DNA of 64,000 nt from Caenorhabditis elegans (lineage: Eukaryota; Nematoda; Chromadorea; Rhabditida; Rhabditidae). Made by a program: the position numbers and the translations under genes. The stretch lies in assembly GCF_000002985.6 (NCBI RefSeq), contig NC_003279.8, positions 2,480,001-2,544,000 on the forward strand, given 5' to 3'. The stretch's first letter is position 1. Every line of letters begins with the position of its first letter. Shown here one piece after another: positions 9,984 to 21,100 of the stretch. The notes beneath the pieces are model-generated. The model searched no databases. It had not been told where the DNA came from and saw only the letters and a list, made by a program, of their open reading frames with translations.

Positions 9984-12900
9984 ATGCCTCACACAAACGG
10001 AAAAGGCGGCGGAGCACAGAAATGGGCTGGAAATAATAAAAGAAAACGAAATTTCGATGGCGAGCAGGATCCAAGTGTCAGAAAAGCGTTGAAGGAGAAG
10101 CGGCTTCTGAAAAAGAGAAAACAGGATTTAAAGGGACAGGAGGAGACAATGCTCGACGAAGTTGAGCAGAAATATCAGGAAATGCTCAAGGTAGCTCTAA
10201 AAAATAGTTTTTTTATTAAAAAATCGATTTTTCCAGAAAAGCTCCCGCACATTTCTCCGCTTCGAGGATTTCCCGCTCTCCTGGAGGACACTGGAGGGTC
10301 TCAAGGATAATGACTACACAAAACCCACAGAAATCCAACGGGACACGATTGCCTACTCTCTGACCGGCTCAGATGTCGTCGGAGCCGCAAAAACCGGCAG
10401 CGGAAAGACTCTGGCACTGGTGATCCCCGTGCTGGAGGCTCTTTGGCGAGCAAAATGGTCTCCAGACTATGGTCTCGGAGCGCTAATCATTTCACCGACA
10501 CGAGAGCTGGCTCTTCAGACATTTAGCACAATTAACGCCGTCGGAGCCCATCACGGATTCTCGTGTGGCTTGGTTATCGGCGGAAGTGACGTGGCATTCG
10601 AGAGAAATCGCATCAGCGGGATTAATATCATCGTTTGCACACCGGGACGTCTCCTACAACACATGGATGAGAATGCTCAAATGAGCTGTGATTCGCTTCA
10701 AGTTTTGGTGCTCGACGAGGCGGATCGAATGCTTGATATGGGATTCTCGAAGCAGCTCAACTCGATCATTAATAATTTGCCCGCGGAACGTCAGACGCTG
10801 CTCTTTTCGGCTACTCAGACACGAAATGTCAAGGATTTGTGCAGAGTTTGCACAAATGTGAGGGATTTCGCCCGGAAAATTGAAATAATTCCGGAATGGT
10901 TCATTAATTGAATAGGAACACGGAAAAATCGGCAATTTAAACACGTTTTCCACGTCTAAGAATTCGATTAATTTCCCAAAATCTCAATTTTTGCTTAAAA
11001 ATTTATTCTCAAATTTTAACACTAAAAAAAATCCAGAAACTAATTTTTCCGTGCCTTAAAACTCAATTTTCTTGGAAAATAACTCTCAATTTTCAAAAAT
11101 TTGCATGAAATTCGTCCAAAAAACTTCTAAAATGACTTTTTTCGATTAAAATTTAAAAGTTCGGCTCTTTTGCGACAAAAATGCGGTGATAAGCTTCTCT
11201 TTTTACTTTTTTGATATGAAAATCTGCAAAAACTGGTCAATTTTAAGTCAGAAAATTGGTATTTCACACCAAAATACCAAAATTGGCCATAAAATACGGT
11301 ATCCGGTCTCGACACGACAATTTTTGTTCAATACAAATGGCTGTGCGCCTTTAAAGAGTACTGTAACTTTGAATTTTTGTTGTAGTGGAGTGGAATTTAT
11401 ATTTTTGTTGATTAAAAAATTGAGATGAAACTCAAATTTTAACCGAAAAAAAAAGAAAATTCCATGCTGCAACGAAAATTTGGAATTACAGTAATCGCTT
11501 AAAGACGCACACCCGTTTGTATTTACCAAAAAATTGTCGTGTCGAGACCGGGTACCGTACTTTGGACCAATTTTGGTCTCTCCGGCTGAAATACAATTTT
11601 TCTGACATAAAATTGGCAAGTTTTTGCAGAATTTCATACAGAAAAAGTGAAAAGAGAAGCTTATCACAGCATTTTTGTCGCAAAAAAGCCGATCTTTTTT
11701 AATCGAAAAAGATAATTTTATAAGATTTTTGGACGATTTTCAAGCTAATTTTCGAAAATTCAGCCGTTTTCTTTCATTTTTCGAGTTATTATCTTAGAAA
11801 ATTGAGTTTAAAGGCAAGGAAAAATTAGTTTTTAGATTTTTTAAGTGTTAAAATTTGAGAATAAATGTTTTTGAAACATCAAAAAAACACTTTTATTTTA
11901 ATGATTTAAAACCAAAAAATTCGGATTTTGGGTAATTAATCGCATTTTTAGAATTTTGGAAACAGAAAAATCCAAAGGAATTTTTTGATAAATCTAGCTA
12001 ATTTTCGCTGAATTTCACTGAAAAAGTATAGTTTTTCAGATTCAATCAATCTTTAATTTAATTTAGTTTAAAATTAATTTAAATTAAGTTATATTAATTT
12101 ACAATTTTAATTTAAAAAAAAAAAACAAAATTTCAGAAAAATCCATGTAGAAAATTCTGAATTTTTTGAAAAATCCACTGATGAAAGCTGAATTTTCCCT
12201 GAATTTCACTGAAATTTTCAGATTTTTTACGCGATTTCCCAAAAAATGGCAAATTTTCGACATTTGTGAAAATAAAAATTTGATTTAAACGATTTAAAAC
12301 CAAAAATTTTGGAATTTTGGAAATAGAAAAATCCAAAAAAAAAAGTGGAAAAAGCTGAATTTTTCGAAAAATTTCTCTGAAAATTTATAATTTTAAAATA
12401 TACTAGAAATTATAGGTTAAAATTAATTTAAATTTAATTATATTAAATTAATTAATTAAAAATTTTAATATTAAAAAAAAAACGAAATTTCAGAAAAATC
12501 CACGTAGAAAATTAAGAATTTTTTGAAGAATCTAGCTAATCTTGCCTGAATTTCACTGAAATTTTCAGAATTTTTACGCGATTTTACCTAAATTGCCAAT
12601 TTTTCAGGACCCCGTCTTCGTCTCCGTACACGAAAACGCGTCAGCAGCCACTCCAGACAACCTCAAACAATCGTACGTAATCGTGGAAGAAGAGCACAAA
12701 ATCAACGCTCTTTGGTCATTCATCGAAGCCCACCGAAAAAAAAAATCGCTGGTTTTCGTGAGCAGTTGCAAGCAGGCTCGATTCCTGACTGAAGCCTTCT
12801 CACAGCTCCGTCCCGGGCTCCCGGTGATGGGTCTATGGGGAACGATGAATCAGAAGAAACGAATCGAGACTTTCACGAAATTCGACGAGAGCAAAGCCGC

Positions 12901-15900
12901 CGTGCTCATTGCCACAGACGTAGCGTCTCGAGGACTCGATTTTGAGCATATTGATTGGGTTATTCAGGTCAGAAATTATAGAAAAAAAAACTATAATTTC
13001 TAGTATTTTTCGAAGTATTTAGTTTTCAGAGAAATTAAAATTCAGGGAAAACAACGATTTTTGCCACAAAATTGTGAAATAAGCTTTTTTTTTTAATTTT
13101 TCGGTGCGAAAATCTGCAAAAACTGGTTTTGGAACTTTTTCAAATCATAATATTATCAATTTTGAAGTCAATTTTAAATCAGAAAATTTGCATTTTTTTT
13201 TTCAATTAAAATTTAAAAACTCGCCCTACTTTTTTAGTCACAATTTTTCCGGTTTTTGACCTGAAAAATAAAAATTATGCGATTTTTTGCTTCTTTTTTA
13301 TTTGTTCGGTATGAAAATGTGCAAAAACTGGCCATTTTTTTATCAGAAAATTTGTATTTTAGCTCAAAAGACCAAAATTGGCCCAAAGTATTATAGAAAA
13401 ATACGATCGCACGAAAATAAACAACGACGCAACGACACTCCGCTATTTTTAAGCCCCGTCCACGATTTCATTTGCACTGCGGCCGACGCATTTCAGTGCA
13501 AATGAAATCGTGGGCGGGGCTTAAAAATAGCGGAGTGTCGTTGCGTCGTTGTTTATTTTCGTGCGATCGTATTTTTCTATAATACGGTAGCCGGTCTCGA
13601 CACGACAATTTTTTTTGATAAATACAAACGGATGTGCGCCTTTAAAGAGTACTGTAATTTCAAATTTTCGTTGTCTTGAAATTTTCATCGATTTTTCATA
13701 GTTTTTTTTCTGTTAAAAGTGGGCTACGATCAGTGGGGAAATTACTTTAAACCGCGCCTATGGGTCACAATGACCGAATATCATGATAAAAAAATTCAAA
13801 AATTTTTTGAAAATTGGAAAAATCAGTTTTCAAAAAATTCTTATTTGAATTTCCGCCAATTGGATTCGTTCGGTGGAGCGCGCTTGCATTAATTTTTATT
13901 GATTTATTTTATTTTTCTCATTTTTCCACTGATTTTCTTCTTTTTTTTCGGTTTTTTTTAATCGGAAAAACAGACATAAATGCAAATTGTTCATTAATAA
14001 ATCATTGAAAATGGGTATAACTGTAAAATTATGAGTTCCGACGAAAACAAGCCTGAAATTAGTATATTTTACAGTTTTACACACATTTTCAGTGATTTTT
14101 AATGAACAATTTGCATTTATGTCTATTTTTCCGATAAAAAACCCAGAAAATGAAGAAAATTAGTGAAATAATGAGAAAAATAAAAAAAATTAATTAAAAA
14201 AAATGCAAGTGCGCTCCACCGAACCAATCCAATTGGCGGAAAACTGAGACTTTTTCCTAACCTAAATTGGCCTAAATTGGCCCAAAGCCGGTCACGACAC
14301 GACAATTTTTTTAAAATTTTCATCGATTTTTATGGTTTTTCTGTCTAAAAAATGTGCTTTCTTCGTTTTATTTCAATATTTCAATCAAAAAATATCAATT
14401 TAACGTTAAATTTATTTTTTTTAAACTGAAATATGGAAATAAAACGGAAAAAACACAATTTTTCACAGAAAAACTATAAAAAATCGATGAAAATTCTATG
14501 GTAACGAAAATTTAAAATTACAGTACTCCTTGTGGAATTTTTCGGTATTTTTGAGGAACCGAAAAAGCGAAAAATTTCCGTTTTTGGATAAATCAAAAAA
14601 AAATCTGGAAACAATATTTTTAGGCCATATTTCATACAAAACACAGAATTTGCACTTTTTGAGCAAATTTGATCCTAAATTTTTTTTCGATTTTTCGGTT
14701 TTTTTATTTAAAAAAACCGAAAAACGAAAAATTTTCGTTTTTTATTAAAAAAAAAACCGAAAAACGAAAAATTTTTCGTTTTTTTATTAAAAAAAACAAA
14801 AGAACAAAATTTTTTGTTTTTTTTTATTTAAACAAGCACCGAAAAACGAACATTTTTCGTTTTTGTTAAAAAACAACCGAAAAACAAAATTTTTCATTTT
14901 TTTATTTAAAAAAAACCGAAAAAAAACTGATTCAGGTGGATTGCCCGGCTCAAATCGACGATTACATTCATCGAGTGGGTCGAAGCGCCCGAATGGATGA
15001 TTCTGGAAACTCATTGCTCATGGTGAGCCCGTCACAAGAAGAAGCAATGATTGGCAAGTTGGAGAAGCACTCGATTCCAATTGAAGAGCTCAAAATTCAT
15101 CCTGATGCGATGAGCGATGTTAGGGTGAAGCTTCGGGCAATTCTCGCAGAGTCACAGGAGTTGAAAGAGTACGCACAGAAGAGCATTGTCGCATATCTTC
15201 GATCGATTTATACGATGAAAGATAAGAAGGTTTTTGATGTGGAGGCTATTGATGCAGCTGCTCTGGCGGATTCTTTTGGACTGGTTTCAGTGCCAAGGGT
15301 CAGGTTTTTGAATAAGAAGGCCAAAAAAAGCGGCGAAAAATTGATGGAGAAGGTACTTTTTTTTTGAAAAATTGCCATTTTTTTGCAAAAAATGAAAAAA
15401 TAAGGTAAAAAAATAAGAAAAACCGCGCGCCGCACGGTTGCAAAATTACGCTCCGCCTCTTTTTCTGTGCGGCGCTGCTGATTTTTGCAAAATTTACGAG
15501 ACCCGGCCGACCACGCCCATAAAACCATGCGGAAAATTCAAATTTTGCATACTCCGCACGGTTTCGGGAACAAAAATCGTGGCCACGCACGCCCATTTTT
15601 CCGTGCGGCACGAAAAAATGGGCGTGGTCTTGGTTTTCTTTTCACCAGTTCTCCTATCGGTGGTGCCTCGAATTTTGTGCCCAAAACCGTACGGGGGTAG
15701 CAAATTTTGGTTTTTTTCCGCACGGTTTTATGGGCGTGGCCAATCTCCCAGCAGCGTCGTATAGAAAAAGAGGCGGAGCGTAATTTCGCAGCCCTGCGGC
15801 ACGGTTTTTCACCTTTTTTGATTTTTTTTTTTCGATAAATTTTCGTTTTTTCCGAATGAAAATGTTGTCCAATTGAATTCTTATAAGATTTTTTAAAGAA

Positions 15901-17261
15901 TTAAATTGGATAATATTTTCATTTGGAAAAATCGAAATTTTTTTGAAAAAAAAGGAAAAAAAAACCGTGCCACAGTCTTGCAAAATTACGCTCCGCCTCT
16001 TTTTCTGTGCGAAGATGTTGGGGAGATTGACCACGCCTATAAAACCGAGCCGAAAATTATAATTTTGCAACCCGCACGTTTCTATGGGTGTGGTCAATCT
16101 CCCTAGCAGTGTCACACAGAAAAAGAGGCGGAGCCTAATTTTGCAACCGTGTGACACTGTTTTTTTTCCCGATATAAACCAAGTAAAATCGAAACTTTAT
16201 TGAGTAAAATCCTCGAAAAAAACCGTGCCGCAGGGCTGCGAAATTACGCTCCGCCTCTTTTTCTATACGACGCTGCTGGGAGATTGGCCACGCCCATAAA
16301 ACCGTGCGGAAAAAAACCAAAATTTGCTACCCCCGCACGGTTTTGGGCACAAAATTCGAGGCACCACCGATAGGAGAACTGGTGAAAAGAAAACCAAGAC
16401 CACGCCCATTTTTTCGTGCCGCACGGAAAAATGGGCGTGCGTGGCCACGATTTTTGTTCCCGAAACCGTGCGGAGTATGCAAAATTTGAATTTTCCGCAT
16501 GGTTTTATGGGCGTGGTCGGGTCTCGTAAATTTTGCAAAAATCAGCAGCGCCGCACAGAAAAAAAGGCGGAGCGTAATTTTGCAACCGTGCGGCGCGGTT
16601 TTTCTTATTTTTTTACCTTATTTTTTTCATTTTTTGCAATAAAATTTTCAATTTTAACATTTTGCAGGAAGTAAAAGAAGAAGAAGAAGAAGCTTCCCTA
16701 GTTGGAAAATTCGCAATTGATGAGGACGATGAGGATATATTCACAGTGAAAAAGCCTACAGGAGAGCCTGAGCAGATCAAGGAAGAAGAAGCCGCTGAAA
16801 AGATCTCAAATATCACCATTTCCAAGACGAAACCGCTCAAAAAAGCAGTGACAAAAGTGTCGGCGGCGAAGAAAATCCTCAACAAAAAGCTTAAAGTTAA
16901 CACGAAAAAGACATTTGGAGCAGAAGATGATGAGCTCGAAGAGCTCGAAGAAGGCCCCTCAACTATCACCTCCTATGGTTTGGATATTGAAAAAGCCCGG
17001 CAGGAGATCAAAAGTGGCGATAAGGAGGATCGGAAAAGGTTCAAGCTGCTCCGCGAGCAACGGAGACAGGAGAAGCTTGCGAAGAAGAATCGGAGAGCTG
17101 AGGAGGAAGAAGCTGTGGAGTATGATGAGGATGGAAGTGAGGATGAGCCGGATATCTCGTGGCTCCCGGATCCGGATGCGGTTAGAAGGAAGTATGAGGA
17201 GGAGCCGGATGAGGTGGAAGATTTGGAGCAACAGGCTCTTGCGGCTCTTGGGAGGAAATAA
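9984..17261 (+). CDS. DDX10: DEAD-box RNA helicase, DDX10/Dbp4 type
   Basis: Nucleolar ATP-dependent RNA helicase; the yeast homologue Dbp4 is needed for early pre-rRNA processing and U14 snoRNA release. Five exons, all phase 0: 9984-10190, 10237-10857, 12608-12967, 14936-15352, 16668-17261; 2199 nt, 732 aa. Basic N-terminus (residues 1-70). Motifs in order: Walker A A-A-K-T-G-S-G-K-T (119-127), P-T-R-E-L (156-160), D-E-A-D (229-232), S-A-T (260-262), A-T-D-V-A-S-R-G-L-D (378-387), H-R-V-G-R-S-A-R (408-415). Then F-D-V-E and P-R-V-R-F-L-N-K-K, typical of DDX10 C-terminal to the helicase core, and a long Lys/Glu-rich tail with acidic runs. All catalytic motifs are intact. The acceptor TTTTCAG ends 8 nt before the ATG. 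Confidence 0.95.
11111..11742. repeat. Foldback in helicase intron 2
   Basis: Arms share TTCGTCCAAAAA / TTTTTGGACGA, GGTGATAAGCTTCTCTTTT and the inner GTGCGCCTTTAAAG family word. The rest of the intron (10858-12607) is AT-rich low-complexity sequence with direct repeats such as AATTTCAGAAAAATCCA at about 12130 and 12485. Confidence 0.85.
13388..13585. mobile_element. 198-bp near-perfect foldback inserted at TA (MITE-like)
   Basis: TATTATAGAAAAATACGATC at the left and its exact inverse at the right; the arms run with few or no mismatches to a loop CGGCCGACGCATTT. It interrupts an older arm of the 11111-type repeat. The uninterrupted relative at 11290 reads AAATACGGTATCCGG, here AAAGTA-element-TACGGTAGCCGG, so the target was a TA dinucleotide as for Tc1/mariner-class elements. 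No ORF. Confidence 0.85.
13733..14255. repeat. Foldback in helicase intron 3
   Basis: Inner arms CCGCCAATTGGATT...GGTGGAGCGCGCTTGCA and inverse at 14200-14245; the centre contains ATAAATGCAAATTGTTCATTAA and its inverse. Only the left outer end (GGGCTACGATCAGTGGGG) survives. Same family as 6042-6779. Confidence 0.8.
14313..14496. repeat. Short foldback in helicase intron 3
   Basis: AAAATTTTCATCGATTTTTA and inverse TAAAAAATCGATGAAAATT bound about 185 nt, with inner TTTTATTTCAATATTTC pairing ATGGAAATAAAAC. Confidence 0.75.
14690..14930. repeat. ACCGAAAAACGAAAAATTTTTCG minisatellite
   Basis: Four or five tandem units of about 55-60 nt, each itself palindromic (CGAAAAATTTTTCG), ending only a few nt before the exon 4 acceptor at 14935. 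Confidence 0.8.
15378..16641. repeat. Intron-length compound palindrome in helicase intron 4
   Basis: Outer arms TTTTTTGCAAAAAATGAAAA...AAGGTAAAAAAATAAGAAAA and inverse; inside are CCGCACGGTTGCAAAATTACGC, GGCGGAGCGTAATTTTGCA and GGGCGTGGC words in nested inverted order, with a second, partly separate foldback (15780-16230) at the centre. It covers nearly the whole intron (15353-16667). ORFs on both strands across it are palindrome artefacts. Confidence 0.9.
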
Positions 17262-18133
17262 TTTAAATTTTATTGTTTTTTCGGTTTTTTTAGATTGTTT
17301 TTGAGTTGTTACTTGTTATTCATTCTTTTTTTTGAGTTTCTTGAGTTTTTCTTCAGTTTTCCAAAGAAAATGTTGAATTTATTTGATTTTTTCCTCGTTT
17401 TTTGTTACTTTTGGTGTTATCATGCACATTTTTATATCTTTTTTAAAATTTTAAAATTGTTCAAAATGTTTCAGGTCAAAAATCAGAAAAAAAAACCATT
17501 TTTAAAAATTGAAAAGAAAAATTGCGAAAATTAAGACGCTTTTTTGACTTATGCTTCGAGAAAATTGAATTTAACGCACGAGTAATGTACTTTTTTTTGC
17601 GAAATTAAAAGAAAATTCACTTTTGTGGTATCAGAATTTGATTCAAAATTAATTTTAAACCCAAAAATTGGTATTTTTTCGGGCAAAAATCTTAAAATTC
17701 AGCAAAAAATAGCGAAATTTAAGCCATTTTTTAAGTTTAAAGTTTACAAAAATTGGTTTTTTTTCAGCATCTATCGAATTAAGACAAAGAAAATTGCAAA
17801 ATAACAAAATTTCACGTTTTTTTGAAAAAAAGAAACTTCTCGATTTTCACAAATCTCCAATTTTTCTTCTCGAATTTCAATCAAAAATTTGCAAATTGAG
17901 AATTTTTAAAGGTTTTTTGAAACCAATTCTGGAAAAAAATTGCCGGAATTGAAAATTTCCGGCAAATTCGGCAGTGTGCCAGATAAGAAAGTTTCTGGCA
18001 AATTCGGCAATTTCCCGGAATTCAAAACTTCCGGCAAATTTGATCTTCAAAAGAAACTTTTTTCTTCAATTTTCTCTCAATATTCACAGTTTTTTTCAGA
18101 ATTTTCCCTCAAAAAAAATTGTTTTTTTTCCAG
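17262..18133. other. Intergenic region helicase / UTP15
   Basis: About 870 bp of AT-rich sequence. No clear AATAAA seen. 17940-18040 holds four units of the CCGGAATTGAAAATTTCCGG minisatellite also found in UTP15 intron 2. The UTP15 acceptor is TTTTTTTTCCAG ending at 18133. Confidence 0.5.
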
Positions 18134-18135
18134 AA

Positions 18136-21100
18136 ATGGCTCAACCATACCTCCCCGCAGAGAAATTTCTCTCCAGAAAACAAGAGACAATTCTTTTGGA
18201 CGAAGATGTCATTTATTGGAAACGAATGCAACAACTCACCGTATTCCAGGAGCCAGCCGTCGTCAGCTCCGTCAGAATTTCACCGAAAAAGCCGTATCAC
18301 GTGGCAACGACTAGCAGTGTCCGTCTAACACTCTACGATACAGTAGTCTGTGAACCATTGAACCTATTTAGTAGATTCAAAAAAGGAGTATGCTCTATTG
18401 ATTTTAGACATGATGGACGGCTTTTGGGTGAGCAAATTAGCTGGAAAAATGGAGAAAAATCGCGAAAATTCTAGAAAAAGCGTTTTTCAGTGAAAAATTC
18501 CAAAAAAAATTTGAGTTCGAAAATTATAAAAATTTTGACATTTTTCAAAAAAAAATTCACAGGGCAAAACCCGAAAAAAAAGACAAATTTGAGATTTTTT
18601 AAAACACCGATTCTAGAAAACAATAATTTATATTGCAAATTTTTTTTTTCGACTTCTCACCTTTTTAAACTTTAAATGTCCAAAAAACATTTTTCTTACG
18701 AAAAATTTCAGAAAAAATTTTATCATCGATTTTCTAGCGTTTTTCCACTAAAAAATTGAAAAAATCCAAATTTCAATAAAAAATTCCTCTTTAAAAATGC
18801 TTAAAATTTGAGGAAAATCCCGATTTTCAATGCAAATTTCAATAATTTTGCTAGTTTTTGAATTAAAAAAATTTATTCACATATAAAAAATCTGGCAAAA
18901 CCCACAAAAAACCTTTGAAAAATGACAAATTCGGGATTTTTTGAAACCAAATTTTGAGAAAAACTATTTTAGAAAAATTGCAAGAATTGGAAAAAAAATA
19001 TAATTTTATGAAAAATATTCAGAGAAATATCAAGAAAAAAATTTAATTTACATATTTTTTGACACACAATTTTCAAAAAAGAAGTAAAAACCAACCAAAA
19101 CGCCACTAATTTTTGATAAAAATTCGGAAATTTTTAGAATCCGATTTAAAAAATATATACTGAAAAAATAAAGTTTTCTCTCAAATTTTCGAAAATATTC
19201 GGATCGAAAGCCGACAATTTTTTTACATTTAATTAAATGCCGAAAAAAACGCTTTCTGAGAATGCGTATTGCACAACATATTTTACGCGCAAAATAGGGT
19301 CTCGTAGCGAAAACTACAGTAATCCTTTAAAGGAGGACTAACGGTTCGGACGATTTTGAACGTATAGACCCGAAATGAGCTCAAATGAACGAATTTCTTA
19401 ATGAAATTTCTCAAAAAATTTTCTAAAATTTTTATGGCGGTTCAAAATTTCGAAAAAATTACACTGATTTTAGCTAAAATCTCGAATTTTGCCTATTTTT
19501 TGGTGTCACATTTGTCCGAAGTTGACTTTTTCGGAATTATCATCCTTTATTGCATATATTGGTAGTTTATCTCATTTAATTTCGTCGATTAAAGTAAATT
19601 TAAAGCCGATAGGTAACCAAAAATCATCAAAATTGGTTACCTATCGGCTTTAAATATACTTTAATCGACGAAATTAAATGAGATAAACTACCAATATATG
19701 CAATAAAGGATGATAATTTCAAAAAAAATGAACGAACTTCGGACAGATGTAGCACAGAAAAATGGGCAAAATTGGAGATTTTAGCAAAAATCAGTCAAAT
19801 TTTTTTCCAATTTTTTGAACCGCCATAAAAAATTTTTGAAAAAATGTTGAGCAGTTTCATTACGAAATTCATTCATTTGAGCTCATTTCGGGCCTATACG
19901 TTCAAAATCGTCCGAACCGTTAGTCCCCTCCTTTAATTGGAAAATTTCCAAATATAAATCTAATTTTCCAGCAATCGGAGGTGACGAGGGAAAAGTTCGC
20001 ATCTTTGACGTGGAAAAAACGACGGGCTCGAGTAAAGTTGCTCTTCGTGTAATGCAAGCTTCTCAGTCAACTGTGAAAAGTGTTCATTTCTCTCCACGTG
20101 GTGATACTGTCTTCTCAATGGCCGATGACGGAAAAATCAAGCAATATCGAGTGGCAGACACGGCTTACGGAGTAAATGCCGTTCCAATAATTGAAATTCA
20201 AGCACATGAAGATGCGATTAGATGTGGAGCAGTTTCATCAATTAATGATCATATTGTACTGACTGGTGGTTATGATCATAAAGTTCGGCTATGGGATATT
20301 AGAAGTAAAGAGAAATCATTGGAACTCGATTGCGAGCATCCTGTTGAATCGGTGCTCTTTTTGCCTGGAGAGCAGCTTATTGCCACTGCTGCAGGTCCTA
20401 TTGTTAAGTGAGTAGTTGGAAGCTGAAAAAGTGCAAAAATTCAGTGAAAACTTGAGCAAAAATGCTTGAAAACGTCAAAAACACGAGCAAAAAAAATTTT
20501 TTTTTGAAGATTTTCCTTCAAAAACTGCCGTTTTCAGGCCATATATGCAAATTTGCCGATTTGCCGGCATTGAACATTTTCGGCAATTTGGCAATTTGTC
20601 GGGATTGAAAATTTCTGGTGAATTCAGCAATTTGCCGGAATCGAAAATTTCTGGCAAATTTGGCGATTTGCCGGGATTGAATGTTTCCGGCAATTTGGCG
20701 AATTTGTCGGCAAAACGGCAATTGCCAGAATTGTTAAATTTCGGCAAGTTCGACAACTTGCCAGAATTAGAAATTTCCGGCAATTTGGCGAATTTGCCGG
20801 AATGGAAAATTTCCTGCAAATTCGAAAATTTGCCTGAATTTTAAAATTTCCGGCAAAAAAATTATTAAAAAATCCGGTAGTGTAACAAATTGCTGGATCG
20901 GAAAATTTTCGGCAATTTCGTTCGACAACATGCCGGAATTGAAAGTTTCTGGCAAATTGAGCAAAAAAAATTCCTGCAAATTCGGCAAACCTGCAATTTG
21001 CCGGAATTAATATTTTTCGGCAAATCGGTAACTTGCCGGTATTGAAAATTTCCGGCAAATTAGGCAGTTTGCCGGAATTTAAAGTTTCCGACAAATACGG

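Noticed and set aside
15485..16538. Paired near-identical ORFs on opposite strands (e.g. starting M-R-K-K-T-K-I and M-L-P-P)
   Set aside because: Each is the mirror of the other through the intron 4 palindrome; no start context, family or splice support.
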